DNA of 64,000 nucleotides from Kineococcus gynurae (GCF_050871315.1 NZ_JBJLRE010000006.1), one strand, 5' to 3'. Numbered from the stretch's first letter, positions 17,523 through 29,761 are shown. A program made the numbers and translations. The notes: generated by a model not told the origin, from the sequence alone.

Positions 17523-18355
17523 TCACGCCCCCAGCGCTTCCCGGACGGCCGCGGCGGACCGGCGCGCGGCCTCGCGCAGGGAGCGGGGGTCGGGGCCGGC
17601 GGCGAGGATCTCGCGCGAGCTGGAGGCCAGGACCAGCCGGCGGGCGTCGCCGAAGACCCGGCGCAGGTCCTCGGCGGTCGCCCCCTGCGCGCCGACCCCG
17701 GGCGCGAGCAGCGGACCGTTGACGGCGCCCAGGTCGATGCCGAGGTCGTCGACGGCCGAGCCGACCGTGGCCCCGACCACCAGACCCACGTCGCCCAGGG
17801 GCGAGACACCGGCGTTCTCCGCGGCGGCGGCCGCGGCGACCGCCCCCGCCACCGACGTGCCCCCGAGCCGGGCGTGCTGGACGCCCGCCCCCTCGGGGTT
17901 GGAGGTGAGGGCGAGGACGAACACCCCGCGCCCGTGGGCGGCGGCCACGTCGAGCACCGGGCGCAGCGACCCGAACCCGAGGTAGGGCGAGACCGTCACC
18001 GCGTCCCCGGCCAACGGCGAGTCCCCCGCGAACGCGTCGGCGTAGGCGGCCATGGTCGAACCGATGTCGCCGCGCTTGGCGTCGACGATCGTCAGCACGT
18101 CGGCGTCCCGGGCGTCGGCCACGACCCGTTCCAGGGCCTGCAAGCCGCGCGAGCCGTGCCGCTCGAAGAACGCGGCCTGCGGTTTGAGGCAGGAGACCGA
18201 CCCGGCCAGCGCCTCGACGCAGGTGCGCCCGAACCGCTCGACGCCCTCGGCGGTGTCGGGCAGACCCCAGGCGGCGAGCAGCGGGGTGTGCGGGTCGATG
18301 CCCGCGCACAACGGACCGTGCTCGGCCACGGCCGCGGCCAGTCGCGCCCCGAACC

Positions 18356-18359
<4 letters not shown>
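17523..18359 (-). CDS. pyrF: Orotidine 5'-phosphate decarboxylase, type 2
   Basis: Protein of 278 residues catalysing the last step of UMP synthesis. The start has the type 2 pattern LCAGIDPHTPLLAAWGLPD, and the catalytic motif is IVDAKRGDIGSTM (about residues 90-102). The long type 2 form is usual in mycobacteria and streptomycetes. The start overlaps the carB stop (GTGA). Confidence 0.96.
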
Positions 18360-21660
<3,301 letters not shown>

Positions 21661-21661
<1 letters not shown>

Positions 21662-22833
21662 CAGGCGTCCTTCTCGTTCTCGTCAGGGGTGGCGGTCCCG
21701 GCCATGAGGTCGACGAAGCGGTCGAACAGGTAGCTCGCGTCGTGCGGACCGGCGGCCGCCTCCGGGTGGTACTGCACGCTGAAGGCCGGGGTGTCCAGGC
21801 AGCGCAGGCCCTCGACCACGTCGTCGTTGAGGCAGACGTGGCTGACCTCGGCCCGACCGTAGGGCGTCTCGCGCACCTCGCCGGCGCGGCCGTCGACCGC
21901 GAACCCGTGGTTGTGCGCGGTGACCTCGACCTTGCGGGTGCTGAGGTCCATCACCGGCTGGTTGATCCCGCGGTGGCCGTACTTGAGCTTGTAGGTGCCG
22001 AAACCGAGGGCCCGGCCGAGCAGCTGGTTGCCGTAGCAGATGCCGAAGAACGGGATCCGGCGCTCCAGCACGTTCTGCAGGAGCTCGATCTCGTGGGTGG
22101 CCGCGGCCGGGTCGCCGGGACCGTTGGAGAAGAACACCCCGTCGGGGGCTCCCCCGTCGGCACCGCTGGTGAGCACCTGCTCCAGGCTGGCGGTGGAGGG
22201 CAGGACCGTCACCTCGATCCCCCGTTCGGCCATGCGCTGCGGGGTCATCGACTTGATGCCGAGGTCGAGCGCGGCGACGCTGAAGCGGCGCTCACCGACG
22301 GCCGGCACGGTGTAGGGCTCGTCGGTGGAGACCAGGCTCGCGAGGTCGGTGCCGACCATCGCGGGGGCCTCGCCGACGACCCGCCGCAGTTCCTCGACCG
22401 GGCGGGCCGCGTCGGGGCCGGAGAAGATGCCGACCCGCATGGCCCCGCGCTCGCGCAGGTGCCGGGTCAGGGCCCGGGTGTCGACGCCGGAGATGCCGAC
22501 GACCCCCTGGGCGGCGAGCTCGTCGCCGAGGGACCGCCGGGAGCGCCAGTTCGACGGGATGCGCGCGGGGTCGCGCACGACGTATCCGGCCACCCAGATC
22601 CGGGTGGACTCCTGGTCCTCGTCGTTGTAGCCGGTGTTGCCCACGTGCGGGGCCGTCATGACGACGACCTGGCGGTGGTAGCTCGGGTCGGTCAGCGTCT
22701 CCTGGTACCCGGTCATCCCGGTGGAGAACACCGCCTCGCCGACGGTCCGGCCGACGGCGCCGTAGGACTCACCCCGGAAGGCGCGACCGTCCTCGAGGAC
22801 GAGCACCGCCCCTCCCTGTTCCGCCGAGCTCAC
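21661..22833 (-). CDS. carA: Carbamoyl-phosphate synthase small (glutaminase) subunit
   Basis: Protein of 390 residues that supplies ammonia to CarB from glutamine. The N-terminal domain begins AVLVLEDGRAFRGESYGA. The class I glutamine amidotransferase part has the nucleophile Cys in FFGICYGNQLLGRALG and a His/Glu pair in VQYHPEAAAGPHD. It follows the membrane protein with a four-base overlap. Confidence 0.98.
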
Positions 22834-23369
22834 GACGTCTCCCCTTCCTGCTCACCTTGTTCGATCTGCTTGCGCCGGGCGTTGCGCTCCCGCAGGAGCT
22901 CCTCGACCTGCCGGGCGAACCGGGCGCCCTCGGCCGGGTGGCGGGGCTTGACGCCGGTGTCCACCACGCGGTCACCGAGCCTCCAGCGCACGACCAGCAG
23001 GCCGTCGCCCTTGCCCATCCACTTGCCGACCATGCCGGGGCCGTGCCCGATCCCGACGATGTCGGCCGGGGCCACCACGAACGAGCGGGCGCCCTGGCGG
23101 AGGAAACCGATGCCCCCGTCGACGAACCCGACGCGCACGGCGCTGCGGGTGCCGAGCCCGTGGGCGGCGATCCGGTCCAGCGCGTTCTCGGCGTCGGTCG
23201 TCGACACGTAGACGCCCTCGACCTGGTCGCTGAGCGTCTTCCAGTCCCGGGCCCCGCCGGGGCGGGGCAGCTCCCCCTGCCGCTGGGCGCGGCCACGGTA
23301 CCCGGCGAACATCATGCGCCAGAGCAGCAGCAGGCCGATGAGCAGGATGATGACGGCGAGCCAGCGCAT
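22830..23369 (-). CDS. Conserved membrane-anchored protein of the pyr operon (PH-like)
   Basis: Protein of 179 residues with one N-terminal membrane helix (LAVIILLIGLLLLWRMMFAGY) and a soluble part of about 140 residues. The fold appears PH-like (DWKTLSDQVEGVYVSTT, VGFVDGGIGFLRQGARSFVV) and ends in a charged tail. The function is unknown. Mycobacterium tuberculosis has an equivalent membrane protein (Rv1382) in the same place between pyrC and carA, so the association is old. It shares one base with pyrC (TGATG) and four with carA. Confidence 0.85.
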   Translation of the reverse strand: MRWLAVIILLIGLLLLWRMMFAGYRGRAQRQGELPRPGGARDWKTLSDQVEGVYVSTTDAENALDRIAAHGLGTRSAVRVGFVDGGIGFLRQGARSFVVAPADIVGIGHGPGMVGKWMGKGDGLLVVRWRLGDRVVDTGVKPRHPAEGARFARQVEELLRERNARRKQIEQGEQEGETS

Positions 23370-24658
23370 CAGACCGCACCCCCCGCCGCGAAGGTCCGTC
23401 GACCGCGCAGGAAGGTCGCGACGACGCGACCCGGCAGCTCCAGCCCGCGGAACGGCGAGTTGCGACCGGCGGTGGCGTGCCGCGAGGGGTCGACGACCGT
23501 GCGCGCCGAGGCGTCCACCAGCACGAGGTTGGCGGGCGAGCCCACGGCCAACGGTCGACCCTGGTGGGTCAACCGGCCGATGCGGGCCGGCGCCACCGAC
23601 AGGCGGTCGGCGACCTGCTCCCAGGTCAGCAGCCCCGTCTCGACCATCGCGTGCTGGACCACCGACAGGGCGGTCTCCAACCCGGTCATGCCCATGGCCG
23701 CGGCGCCCCACTCGCAGTCCTTGTCCTCCACCGGGTGGGGGGCGTGGTCGGTGGCGACGACGTCGATCGTCCCGTCGGCCAGACCCTCGCGGACCGCCTC
23801 GACGTCGGCGCGGGTCCGCAGCGGCGGGTTCACCTTGAAGACCGGGTCGTAGCCGGAGACCAGCTCGTCGGTCAGCAGCAGGTGGTGCGGGGTGACCTCG
23901 GCCGTGACCTGCACGCCCCGGGCCTTGGCCCAGCGGACGATCTCGACGGAGCCGGCCGTGGACAGGTGGCACACGTGCAACCGCGAGCCGACGTGGTCGG
24001 CCAGCAGCACGTCGCGGGCGATGATCGCCTCCTCGGCCACGCTCGGCCAGCCGCGCAGCCCCAGGCGGGAGGAGACCACGCCCTCGTTCATCTGGGCCCC
24101 GTCGGTGAGCCGGGGCTCCTGGGCGTGCTGGGCGATCACCCCGTCGAAGGCCTTGACGTACTCCAGCGCCCGGCGCATCACGACGGCGTCGGCGACGCAG
24201 TGCCCGTCGTCGGAGAAGACCCGCACGGCCGCGGCCGAGTCGGCCATGGCGCCGAGCTCGGCGAGCTGCTCGCCGCGCAGACCGACGGTCACCGCGCCGA
24301 TGGGCTGGACCTCGGCGTGCCCGGCCTCCTCCCCGAGGCGCCGGACCTGCTCGACGACCCCGGCCGTGTCGGCCACGGGGAACGTGTTGGCCATCGCGAA
24401 CACGGCGGTGAACCCGCCGGCCGCGGCCGCCCGGGTGCCGGAGTCCACCGTCTCGGCGTCCTCGCGGCCCGGTTCGCGCAGGTGGGTGTGCAGGTCGACC
24501 AGGCCGGGCAGCGCCACGAGCCCGGCCGCCTCGACGACCTCGGCCCCCGCGGGGGCGCTCAGCCCGGCGCCGACCTCGGCGATCACGCCGTCGCGCAGCA
24601 GCAGGTCGGTGGCCTCCGCGCCGAGCGGGGCGACCCCGCGGACGAGGGTGGTGCTCAC
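23369..24658 (-). CDS. pyrC: Dihydroorotase
   Basis: Protein of 429 residues closing carbamoyl aspartate to dihydroorotate. The metal-binding signature is LVDLHTHLREPGREDAETV (about residues 55-73). GVIAQHAQEP and RLHVCHLSTAGSVEIVRWAK hold further metal histidines, and VATDHAPHPVEDK holds the catalytic Asp. This is the class I, type III-like form common in Actinobacteria. GTG 24658 overlaps the pyrB stop. Confidence 0.97.
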   Translation of the reverse strand: MSTTLVRGVAPLGAEATDLLLRDGVIAEVGAGLSAPAGAEVVEAAGLVALPGLVDLHTHLREPGREDAETVDSGTRAAAAGGFTAVFAMANTFPVADTAGVVEQVRRLGEEAGHAEVQPIGAVTVGLRGEQLAELGAMADSAAAVRVFSDDGHCVADAVVMRRALEYVKAFDGVIAQHAQEPRLTDGAQMNEGVVSSRLGLRGWPSVAEEAIIARDVLLADHVGSRLHVCHLSTAGSVEIVRWAKARGVQVTAEVTPHHLLLTDELVSGYDPVFKVNPPLRTRADVEAVREGLADGTIDVVATDHAPHPVEDKDCEWGAAAMGMTGLETALSVVQHAMVETGLLTWEQVADRLSVAPARIGRLTHQGRPLAVGSPANLVLVDASARTVVDPSRHATAGRNSPFRGLELPGRVVATFLRGRRTFAAGGAV

Positions 24659-25614
24659 TGGTTGCCTCCCGGTGTCTCGCCGGCCATCAGCAGGTAGAGG
24701 ACGGCCATCCGCACGGCCACGCCGTTGCCGACCTGCTCGACGATCGTCGAGCGGGGGCTGTCGGCGGCGTCGGCGGAGATCTCCAGCCCGCGGTTCATGG
24801 GGCCGGGGTGCATGACGATGGTGTGCGCGGGCAGCAGCGCGAGCCGGTCGCGGCCGAGGCCGTAGCGACGGGTGTACTCGCGCGCGGAGGGGAAGAACCC
24901 GCCCGCGGCGGCGTCCATCCGTTCGCGCTGGACCCGCAGCATCATCACGGCGTCGGGCTCGCCCTCGGCGAGCGCCGCGTCGAGGTCGGTGGTGACCGCG
25001 CAGGGCCAGGTCTCGACGCCGAAGGGCAGCAGGGTGGGCGGCGCGACCAGGGTCACGTGCGCCCCGAGGGTGTGCAGCAGCAGCACGTTGGAGCGGGCCA
25101 CCCGCGAGTGCAGCACGTCGCCGACGACGACCACCCGCGCTCCGCGGAGGTCTCCGGTCGAGGCGCGCAGGTGCCGGCGCATCGTGTACGCGTCGAGCAG
25201 GGCCTGGGTCGGGTGCTCGTGGGTCCCGTCGCCGGCGTTGACGACGTTGCCGGAGACCCAGCCCGCGTGGGCCAGGCGGTGCGGACCGCCCGAGGCCCAG
25301 TGCCGCACGACGACCGCGTCGGCCCCCATGGCCTGCAGCGTCAGCGCGGTGTCCTTGAGGGACTCGCCCTTGGAGACGCTGGAGCCCTTGGCCGAGAAGT
25401 TGATGACGTCGGCGGAGAGGCGCTTGGCGGCGGCCTCGAACGAGGTCCGGGTCCGGGTGGAGTCCTCGAAGAAGAGGTTGACGACCGTGCGACCGCGCAG
25501 CGTGGGGAGCTTCTTGATCTCCCGACGCTGGGTGGCGGCCATCTCCTCGGCGACGTCGAGGACCCGCACGGCGGCGTCGCGGTCGAGGTCGGCGGCGGAG
25601 AGCAGGTGTCGCAT
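24655..25614 (-). CDS. pyrB: Aspartate carbamoyltransferase catalytic subunit
   Basis: Protein of 319 residues catalysing the first committed pyrimidine step. FFEDSTRTRTSFEAAAKRL carries the STRTR carbamoyl-phosphate site, and MVMHPGPMNRGLEI-type sequence (IVMHPGPMNRG) is near the C-terminus. No regulatory PyrI gene is present, in keeping with control by PyrR and CarB instead. ATG 25614 shares one base with the pyrR stop. Confidence 0.98.
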   Translation of the reverse strand: MRHLLSAADLDRDAAVRVLDVAEEMAATQRREIKKLPTLRGRTVVNLFFEDSTRTRTSFEAAAKRLSADVINFSAKGSSVSKGESLKDTALTLQAMGADAVVVRHWASGGPHRLAHAGWVSGNVVNAGDGTHEHPTQALLDAYTMRRHLRASTGDLRGARVVVVGDVLHSRVARSNVLLLHTLGAHVTLVAPPTLLPFGVETWPCAVTTDLDAALAEGEPDAVMMLRVQRERMDAAAGGFFPSAREYTRRYGLGRDRLALLPAHTIVMHPGPMNRGLEISADAADSPRSTIVEQVGNGVAVRMAVLYLLMAGETPGGNQ

Positions 25615-26183
25615 CAGTTGCCCCCCCGTCCGGAGATCAGGACGGCGTCGCGGCCGTCCAGCTCGGCGACCTGGACGTCGACGCGCTCGGCGAGGGAGGT
25701 GGGCAGGTTCTTGCCGACGTGGTCGGCGCGGATCGGCAGCTCGCGGTGACCGCGGTCGACGAGCACGGCCAGGCGCACGACGCGGGGTCGGCCGAGCGCG
25801 GCGAGCGCGTCGAGGGCCGCCCGGATGGTCCGCCCCGAGAACAGCACGTCGTCGACCAGGACGACCGTCTTCTCGTCGATGCCGCCCGGCGGGAGCTCGG
25901 TGGGGAGCAGCTCGCGGACCGGGTGCCGACGGAGGTCGTCGCGGTACATGGTGACGTCGAGGGAGCCGGTGGGAACCTGGGAGCCCTCGACCTCGGCGAT
26001 GCGGGCGGCGAGTCGCCGGGCCAGCTGCACCCCGCGCGTCGGGACGCCGAGCAGGACCAGCCCGGACGAGCCCTTGTTGGCCTCGAGGATCTCGTGGGCG
26101 ATGCGCGTCAGCGCCCGCTGGACGTCGGGTGCTTCGAGCAGGACCCGCGCGGGAGCCCCGGAAGCGTCCTGGGCAGCCGTCAC
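25614..26183 (-). CDS. pyrR: PyrR, pyrimidine operon RNA-binding regulator / uracil phosphoribosyltransferase
   Basis: Protein of 189 residues. The PRPP-binding motif is TVVLVDDVLFSGRTIRAALDA (about residues 100-120), and LDVTMYRDDLRR is a conserved PyrR stretch. In this family the protein binds pyr mRNA in the presence of UMP. GTG 26183 has an excellent AAGGAGG seven bases upstream, and that site is next to a PyrR-binding loop. The gene is therefore probably autoregulated together with the whole operon. Confidence 0.97.
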   Translation of the reverse strand: MTAAQDASGAPARVLLEAPDVQRALTRIAHEILEANKGSSGLVLLGVPTRGVQLARRLAARIAEVEGSQVPTGSLDVTMYRDDLRRHPVRELLPTELPPGGIDEKTVVLVDDVLFSGRTIRAALDALAALGRPRVVRLAVLVDRGHRELPIRADHVGKNLPTSLAERVDVQVAELDGRDAVLISGRGGN

Positions 26184-26188
26184 AGCGA

Positions 26189-26249
26189 CCTCCTTCCCCG
26201 CCTCTCTGGACGGTCCTTAAAGGATGTCTGTTCACCGGATGTCTGAACG
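26189..26249 (-). promoter_or_regulatory. PyrR-binding leader hairpin that includes the pyrR Shine-Dalgarno
   Basis: The minus-strand RNA holds CCAGAGAGGC (26200-26209), the loop sequence recognised by PyrR. It is held by a CCG/CGG stem (26211-26213 with 26198-26200) above a lower stem UCCUU/AAGGA (26220-26224 with 26191-26195). The AAGGA side is the pyrR ribosome site, so PyrR-UMP binding should hide it: translational rather than termination control, as described for Mycobacterium smegmatis. A -10-like TAGGGT lies at 26256-26261. The leader also holds two copies of CAGACATCC (26222-26230 and 26237-26245). Confidence 0.8.
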
Positions 26250-26426
26250 GTCCCGACCCTACCGGACCTCGCCTGTCCCCCGGTCGGGGGTCACAGCGGA
26301 CGCACCGGGTCCAACCAGGGTGCCGCAGCGATGCACACCCGTCACTTTGGGTAGTCAAGCTCGCGGCAGACGGGTGGTAAAGCCGCACTCTCCGCGCAGA
26401 TGCGCGCGGTCAGCTTGACGGAGACA

Positions 26427-26441
26427 TTCACGCTCAGTGAC
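26427..26441 (+). promoter_or_regulatory. BldD-box-like operator upstream of bldD
   Basis: The 15-mer TTCACGCTCAGTGAC matches eight of nine fixed positions of the Streptomyces BldD consensus as I remember it (nTnACnCWGnGTnAn). It ends nine bases before the bldD ATG. BldD represses its own gene in Streptomyces, so this is probably an autoregulatory site. No Shine-Dalgarno sequence is visible between it and the ATG. Confidence 0.6.
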
Positions 26442-26450
26442 GATTCTCGT

Positions 26451-26945
26451 ATGGCATCGGACTACTCCCGCGCACTCGGATCGCGTCTTCGCGCCATCCG
26501 CACCCAACAGGGACTGTCTCTGCACGGCGTCGAGGAGAAGTCTGAAGGGCGATGGAAAGCCGTCGTCGTCGGGTCCTACGAACGCGGCGACCGTGCGGTG
26601 ACCGTCCAGCGACTGGCCGAACTGGCCGACTTCTACGGGGTTCCCGTCTCGGCCCTGCTCCCCGAGGGGGCTCCCCAGGGCAGCTCCGAGCCGCCACCGC
26701 GGCTCGTGCTCGACCTGGAGCGCCTGCAGGAGGTCCCCGCCGAGAAGGCCGGGCCCCTGGACCGCTACGCGAAGACCATCCAGTCCCAGCGCGGCGACTA
26801 CAACGGCCGGGTCCTCTCGATCCGCGCCGACGACCTGCGCACCCTCGCGGTGATCTACGACGTGCCGGCGACCACGCTCTGCGACGAGTTCATCGCCTGG
26901 GGCGTGCTGAACGCCGACGCGCGCCGCGCCGTCGAGCACGGCTGA
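26451..26945 (+). CDS. bldD: BldD, c-di-GMP-responsive transcription regulator
   Basis: Protein of 164 residues. The N-terminal helix-turn-helix domain (about 1-75) is almost identical to Streptomyces BldD: RAIRTQQGLSLHGVEEKS, then WKAVVVGSYERGDRAVTVQR. The C-terminal domain has QRGDYNGRVLSIRADD, the RGD-X8-RxDD signature that binds tetrameric c-di-GMP; the usual Gln of RQDD is Ala here. In Streptomyces, c-di-GMP-bound BldD dimers repress development genes. ATG 26451 is chosen by alignment with BldD; no ribosome site precedes it, so the mRNA may be leaderless. The position next to pyrR and near nusB-efp is the same as in Streptomyces. Confidence 0.96.
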   Translation: MASDYSRALGSRLRAIRTQQGLSLHGVEEKSEGRWKAVVVGSYERGDRAVTVQRLAELADFYGVPVSALLPEGAPQGSSEPPPRLVLDLERLQEVPAEKAGPLDRYAKTIQSQRGDYNGRVLSIRADDLRTLAVIYDVPATTLCDEFIAWGVLNADARRAVEHG

Positions 26946-26964
26946 TCCAGCACGGCTGATCCAG
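26937..26964 (+). repeat. 14-bp tandem duplication at the bldD stop codon
   Basis: CACGGCTGATCCAG occurs twice in direct succession (26937-26950, 26951-26964). The bldD stop TGA lies in the first copy, so the protein is unaffected. Confidence 0.85.
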
Positions 26965-26997
26965 ACGGCCCGGTCCCCGCACGGGGGCCGGGCCGTC
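26964..26997 (+). terminator. bldD terminator
   Basis: A 10-bp outer stem (26964-26973 with 26988-26997) extends into an inner CCCC/GGGG pairing around a GCAC loop. It lies 19 bases after the bldD stop. No T-tract follows, which is usual in high-GC terminators. Confidence 0.7.
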
Positions 26998-27073
26998 CTG
27001 CGTCCCCCGCTCCCGGCGAATCCGCCAGGCCGCCGCGATCAGGTGGCGACCCGTGCGTGCCGATCTTCTGCGC

Positions 27074-28644
27074 ATGAGTTCGTTGCGGCACCTCCCGGTG
27101 CGGTTGAAGATCGTCGCCGTCATCACGGTGCTCGCCGTCGTCGCCCTGGTGGTCGGCGGGGTGGGGACGGTCCGCATCCTGCAGCTGCGCACCTCCATGC
27201 AGGAGCTGTACACCCGCACGTCGAGCCCCGGGCCGACCTGGTCGACGCCCAGCGCTGGTTCCAGGCCACCCGGTCACGGGTCGTCGAGTACGGACCGAGC
27301 GCCCCGGCGGACCGGGTCACGCTGCTGCAGCAGCAGGCCGACTACGAGCAGCGGCTGGACGCGTCGCTGGCGGCCTACGAGCCGTTCGTGGTGGACCGCG
27401 AGGCCATGGCCCGGGCGCGCACGGCACTGCGCGACTACCGGGCCGCCGCGGCGGCGGTCCGGCCCGTCGCCGCCCAGGGTCCCACCGCGTACCAGCAGGC
27501 CTACGTGGCGCAGGTGCGCCCCCTCACCACGACCTTCCTCGACGCCCTCTCCGCCGAGCTCACCGAGCAGACCCGGGCCGCGGACTCGGCCGTGCGGGCC
27601 AACGAGCACCAGGCCCTGCGCTCGGTCGGCTTCATCGTGGGTGCGGGCCTGCTCGGTCTGGCCCTGGCGCTGGCCCTCGGCCTCTACCTCAGTGCCGTCC
27701 TGGTCCGGCAGGTGCGGGGGCTGCGCGACGCCGCCCTGGCCCTGGCCGCGGGCGACCTGACCCACGTCGTCCGGGTCGAGACCCGCGACGAGCTCGGCCG
27801 CACCGCGACCGCGCTGAACGCGGCCGTCGGCAACCTCCGGGCCCTGATGAGCGCGGTGACCGCGTCCAGCACGGCCGTCTCGGCGAGCGCCGGGGAGGTG
27901 GCCCAGACCTCGGCCACGATCGCCGACTGGGCCGGCACGACGTCGTCCCAGGCGGGTCTCGTCGCCGGCGCCGCGCACGAGGTGTCGGCCAACGCCGAGA
28001 CCCTGGCGATCGGCACCCGGGAGACCGCGGCCGCGGTCCAGGAGATCTCGGCCAAGGCCGAGGACGTCGCCCGCATCGCCGACCGCGCGGTCGGTCTGGC
28101 CGGGGCCGCGACCGCCACGGTCACCGCTCTGGCCGACAGCTCGCGCGAGATCGGCGAGGTCGTCAAGACCATCACCGTCATCGCCGAGCAGACCCACCTG
28201 CTCGCGCTCAACGCCACCATCGAGGCGGCCCGGGCCGGTGCGGCCGGGCGCGGGTTCGCGGTCGTGGCCGCGGAGGTCAAGGAGCTCGCCGTGCAGACCT
28301 CGCTGGCCACGGGCGACGTCGGGGATCGGGTCGCGCGCATCCAGTGCCACGCGGCGGGCGCGGCCGCGGGCATCGACGAGATCGCCGGGGTCGTCGAGGA
28401 GATCTCCCGCCACCAGGCCGTCGTCTCCAGCGCGGTGGCCCAGCAGACGGCGACGGCCACGGAGATGAACCGCAGCATCGCCGAGACCGCCGAGGGCTCG
28501 GCCCGGATCGCCGCCAGCGTGGGCAACGTCGCGCAGGCGGCGACCGCGACCAGCACCGCGGTGCGTCAGGCCAACCAGGCCGCCGCCCGGCTCTCGGCGA
28601 TGTCGGCCCAGGTCCTCGCCCAGGTGCGGTCCTTCACCGTCTGA
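27074..28644 (+). pseudogene. Methyl-accepting chemotaxis protein with apparent frameshift
   Basis: A chemoreceptor read in two frames. The first frame gives a start, a basic patch, helix TM1 (KIVAVITVLAVVALVVGGVG) and the start of a four-helix sensor domain up to MQELYTRT. Near 27220 the match moves to another frame (EPRADLVDAQRWFQATRSR). That frame continues through the sensor domain, TM2 (FIVGAGLLGLALALALGLYL), a HAMP domain (LAAGDLTHVVRVETRDELG) and a signalling domain with QTHLLALNATIEAARAGAAG. One missing G in a GG near 27220 would restore one protein of about 520 residues. An upstream GTG (27053) is also possible as the start. It is either a sequencing error or a recently broken receptor; the second frame shows no decay. 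Confidence 0.8.
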
Positions 28645-28653
28645 CCCGGGGCG

Positions 28654-28672
28654 GCCCGGCACCGGTCCGGGC
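28654..28672. terminator. Weak hairpin between convergent chemoreceptor and nusB
   Basis: GCCCGG and CCGGGC form a six-base stem around a seven-base loop in the 36-base gap between two convergent genes. It may terminate either transcript. Confidence 0.35.
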
Positions 28673-28680
28673 GGACGGCC

Positions 28681-29088
28681 TCAGCGCAGGGTGTCGGCCA
28701 GGTCCCCGACGCGGGCCAGCAGCCCGTTCACGAACTGCGGCGAGGCGTCGGTGGAGAGGTCCTGGACCAGCTCGACCGCCTCGGCCAGCGCGACGTGGGT
28801 GGGGACGTCCTCGGCGTACAGGACCTCCCACACCCCCATCCGGAGGACGTTGCGGTCGACGGCCGGCATCCGCTCCAGCGTCCACCCCATCGAGTAGGTG
28901 GAGAGGATCTCGTCGATGCGCGCGCGGTGCTCCTGCACGCCCTCGACGATGGTCACGGCGTACTGACCGACCGGCGGGTTGCCCCGCTCGATCTTGGCCT
29001 TGAGCACGACCATCGGGTCCAGCTCACGCTGCTCGGCCTCGAACAGGACGTCCAGCGCGCGCAGGCGCGCCTTGCGCCGGGCTGCCAT
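28681..29088 (-). CDS. nusB: Transcription antitermination factor NusB
   Basis: Protein of 135 residues, an all-helical RNA-binding protein of rRNA antitermination. It begins ARRKARLRALDVLFEAEQRE and ends with the conserved VALAEAVELVQDLSTDASPQFVNGLL helix pair. The length is normal. It follows efp by 12 bases, the same pairing as in Streptomyces and Mycobacterium. Confidence 0.96.
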   Translation of the reverse strand: MAARRKARLRALDVLFEAEQRELDPMVVLKAKIERGNPPVGQYAVTIVEGVQEHRARIDEILSTYSMGWTLERMPAVDRNVLRMGVWEVLYAEDVPTHVALAEAVELVQDLSTDASPQFVNGLLARVGDLADTLR

Positions 29089-29100
29089 CGGGTCCCGCGC

Positions 29101-29661
29101 TCAGTTGACGCGGCCGAGGTAGTCCCCGGTACGGGTGTCCACCTTGACCTTGGTGCCGGACTCCAGGAACAGCGGGACCTGGATCTCGTAGCCGGTCTCG
29201 ACCGTCGCGGGCTTGGTGCCGCCGGTCGAGCGGTCGCCCTGCAGGCCCGGTTCGGTGTAGGTGATCTCGAGGACGACCGACGTCGGCAGCTCGACGTAGA
29301 GCGGGGTGCCCTCGTGGGTGGCGACCATCGCCTCCTGCGACTCCAGCATGTAGTTCGCGGCGTCGCCGACGGTGGCGGCCGGGATCATGATCTGGTCGTA
29401 GGTGGCCGAGTCCATGAAGACGAAGTCCTCGCCGTCCTTGTACAGGTACTGCATGTCGCGCTTGTCCACGGTCGCGGTCTCGACCTTGGCGCCGGCGTTG
29501 AAGGTCCGGTCCACGACCTTGCCGGACAGGACGTTCTTCAGCTTCGTGCGGACGAAGGCGCCGCCCTTGCCGGGCTTCACGTGCTGGAACTCCACGACCG
29601 ACCAGAGGTTGCCGTCGAGGTTGAGCACGGTGCCGTTCTTGAGGTCGTTCGTCGATGCCAC
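29101..29661 (-). CDS. efp: Translation elongation factor P
   Basis: Protein of 186 residues that relieves ribosome stalling at polyproline. The KOW-like N-terminal domain has NGTVLNLDGNLWSVVEFQHV, and the loop reads KPGKGGAFVRTKLKN with Lys at the tip. The C-terminal part (DTRTGDYLGRVN) is the family signature. No PepQ gene lies between it and aroB, unlike in Mycobacterium. Confidence 0.97.
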   Translation of the reverse strand: MASTNDLKNGTVLNLDGNLWSVVEFQHVKPGKGGAFVRTKLKNVLSGKVVDRTFNAGAKVETATVDKRDMQYLYKDGEDFVFMDSATYDQIMIPAATVGDAANYMLESQEAMVATHEGTPLYVELPTSVVLEITYTEPGLQGDRSTGGTKPATVETGYEIQVPLFLESGTKVKVDTRTGDYLGRVN

Positions 29662-29761
29662 GTCAGCTCTTTCGTCGTCTTCAGGAGGTCTTCGCGACCG
29701 TCAGGATCCGGTACCAGGGTAACGGGGCCGCCGGAGCGCCCCGCCCGCCCGGCCCCGGGGC

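Noticed and set aside
26400..26450. Upstream ATG start for BldD at 26400
   Set aside because: Streptomyces BldD aligns from the ATG at 26451, and the BldD-like box lies in between.
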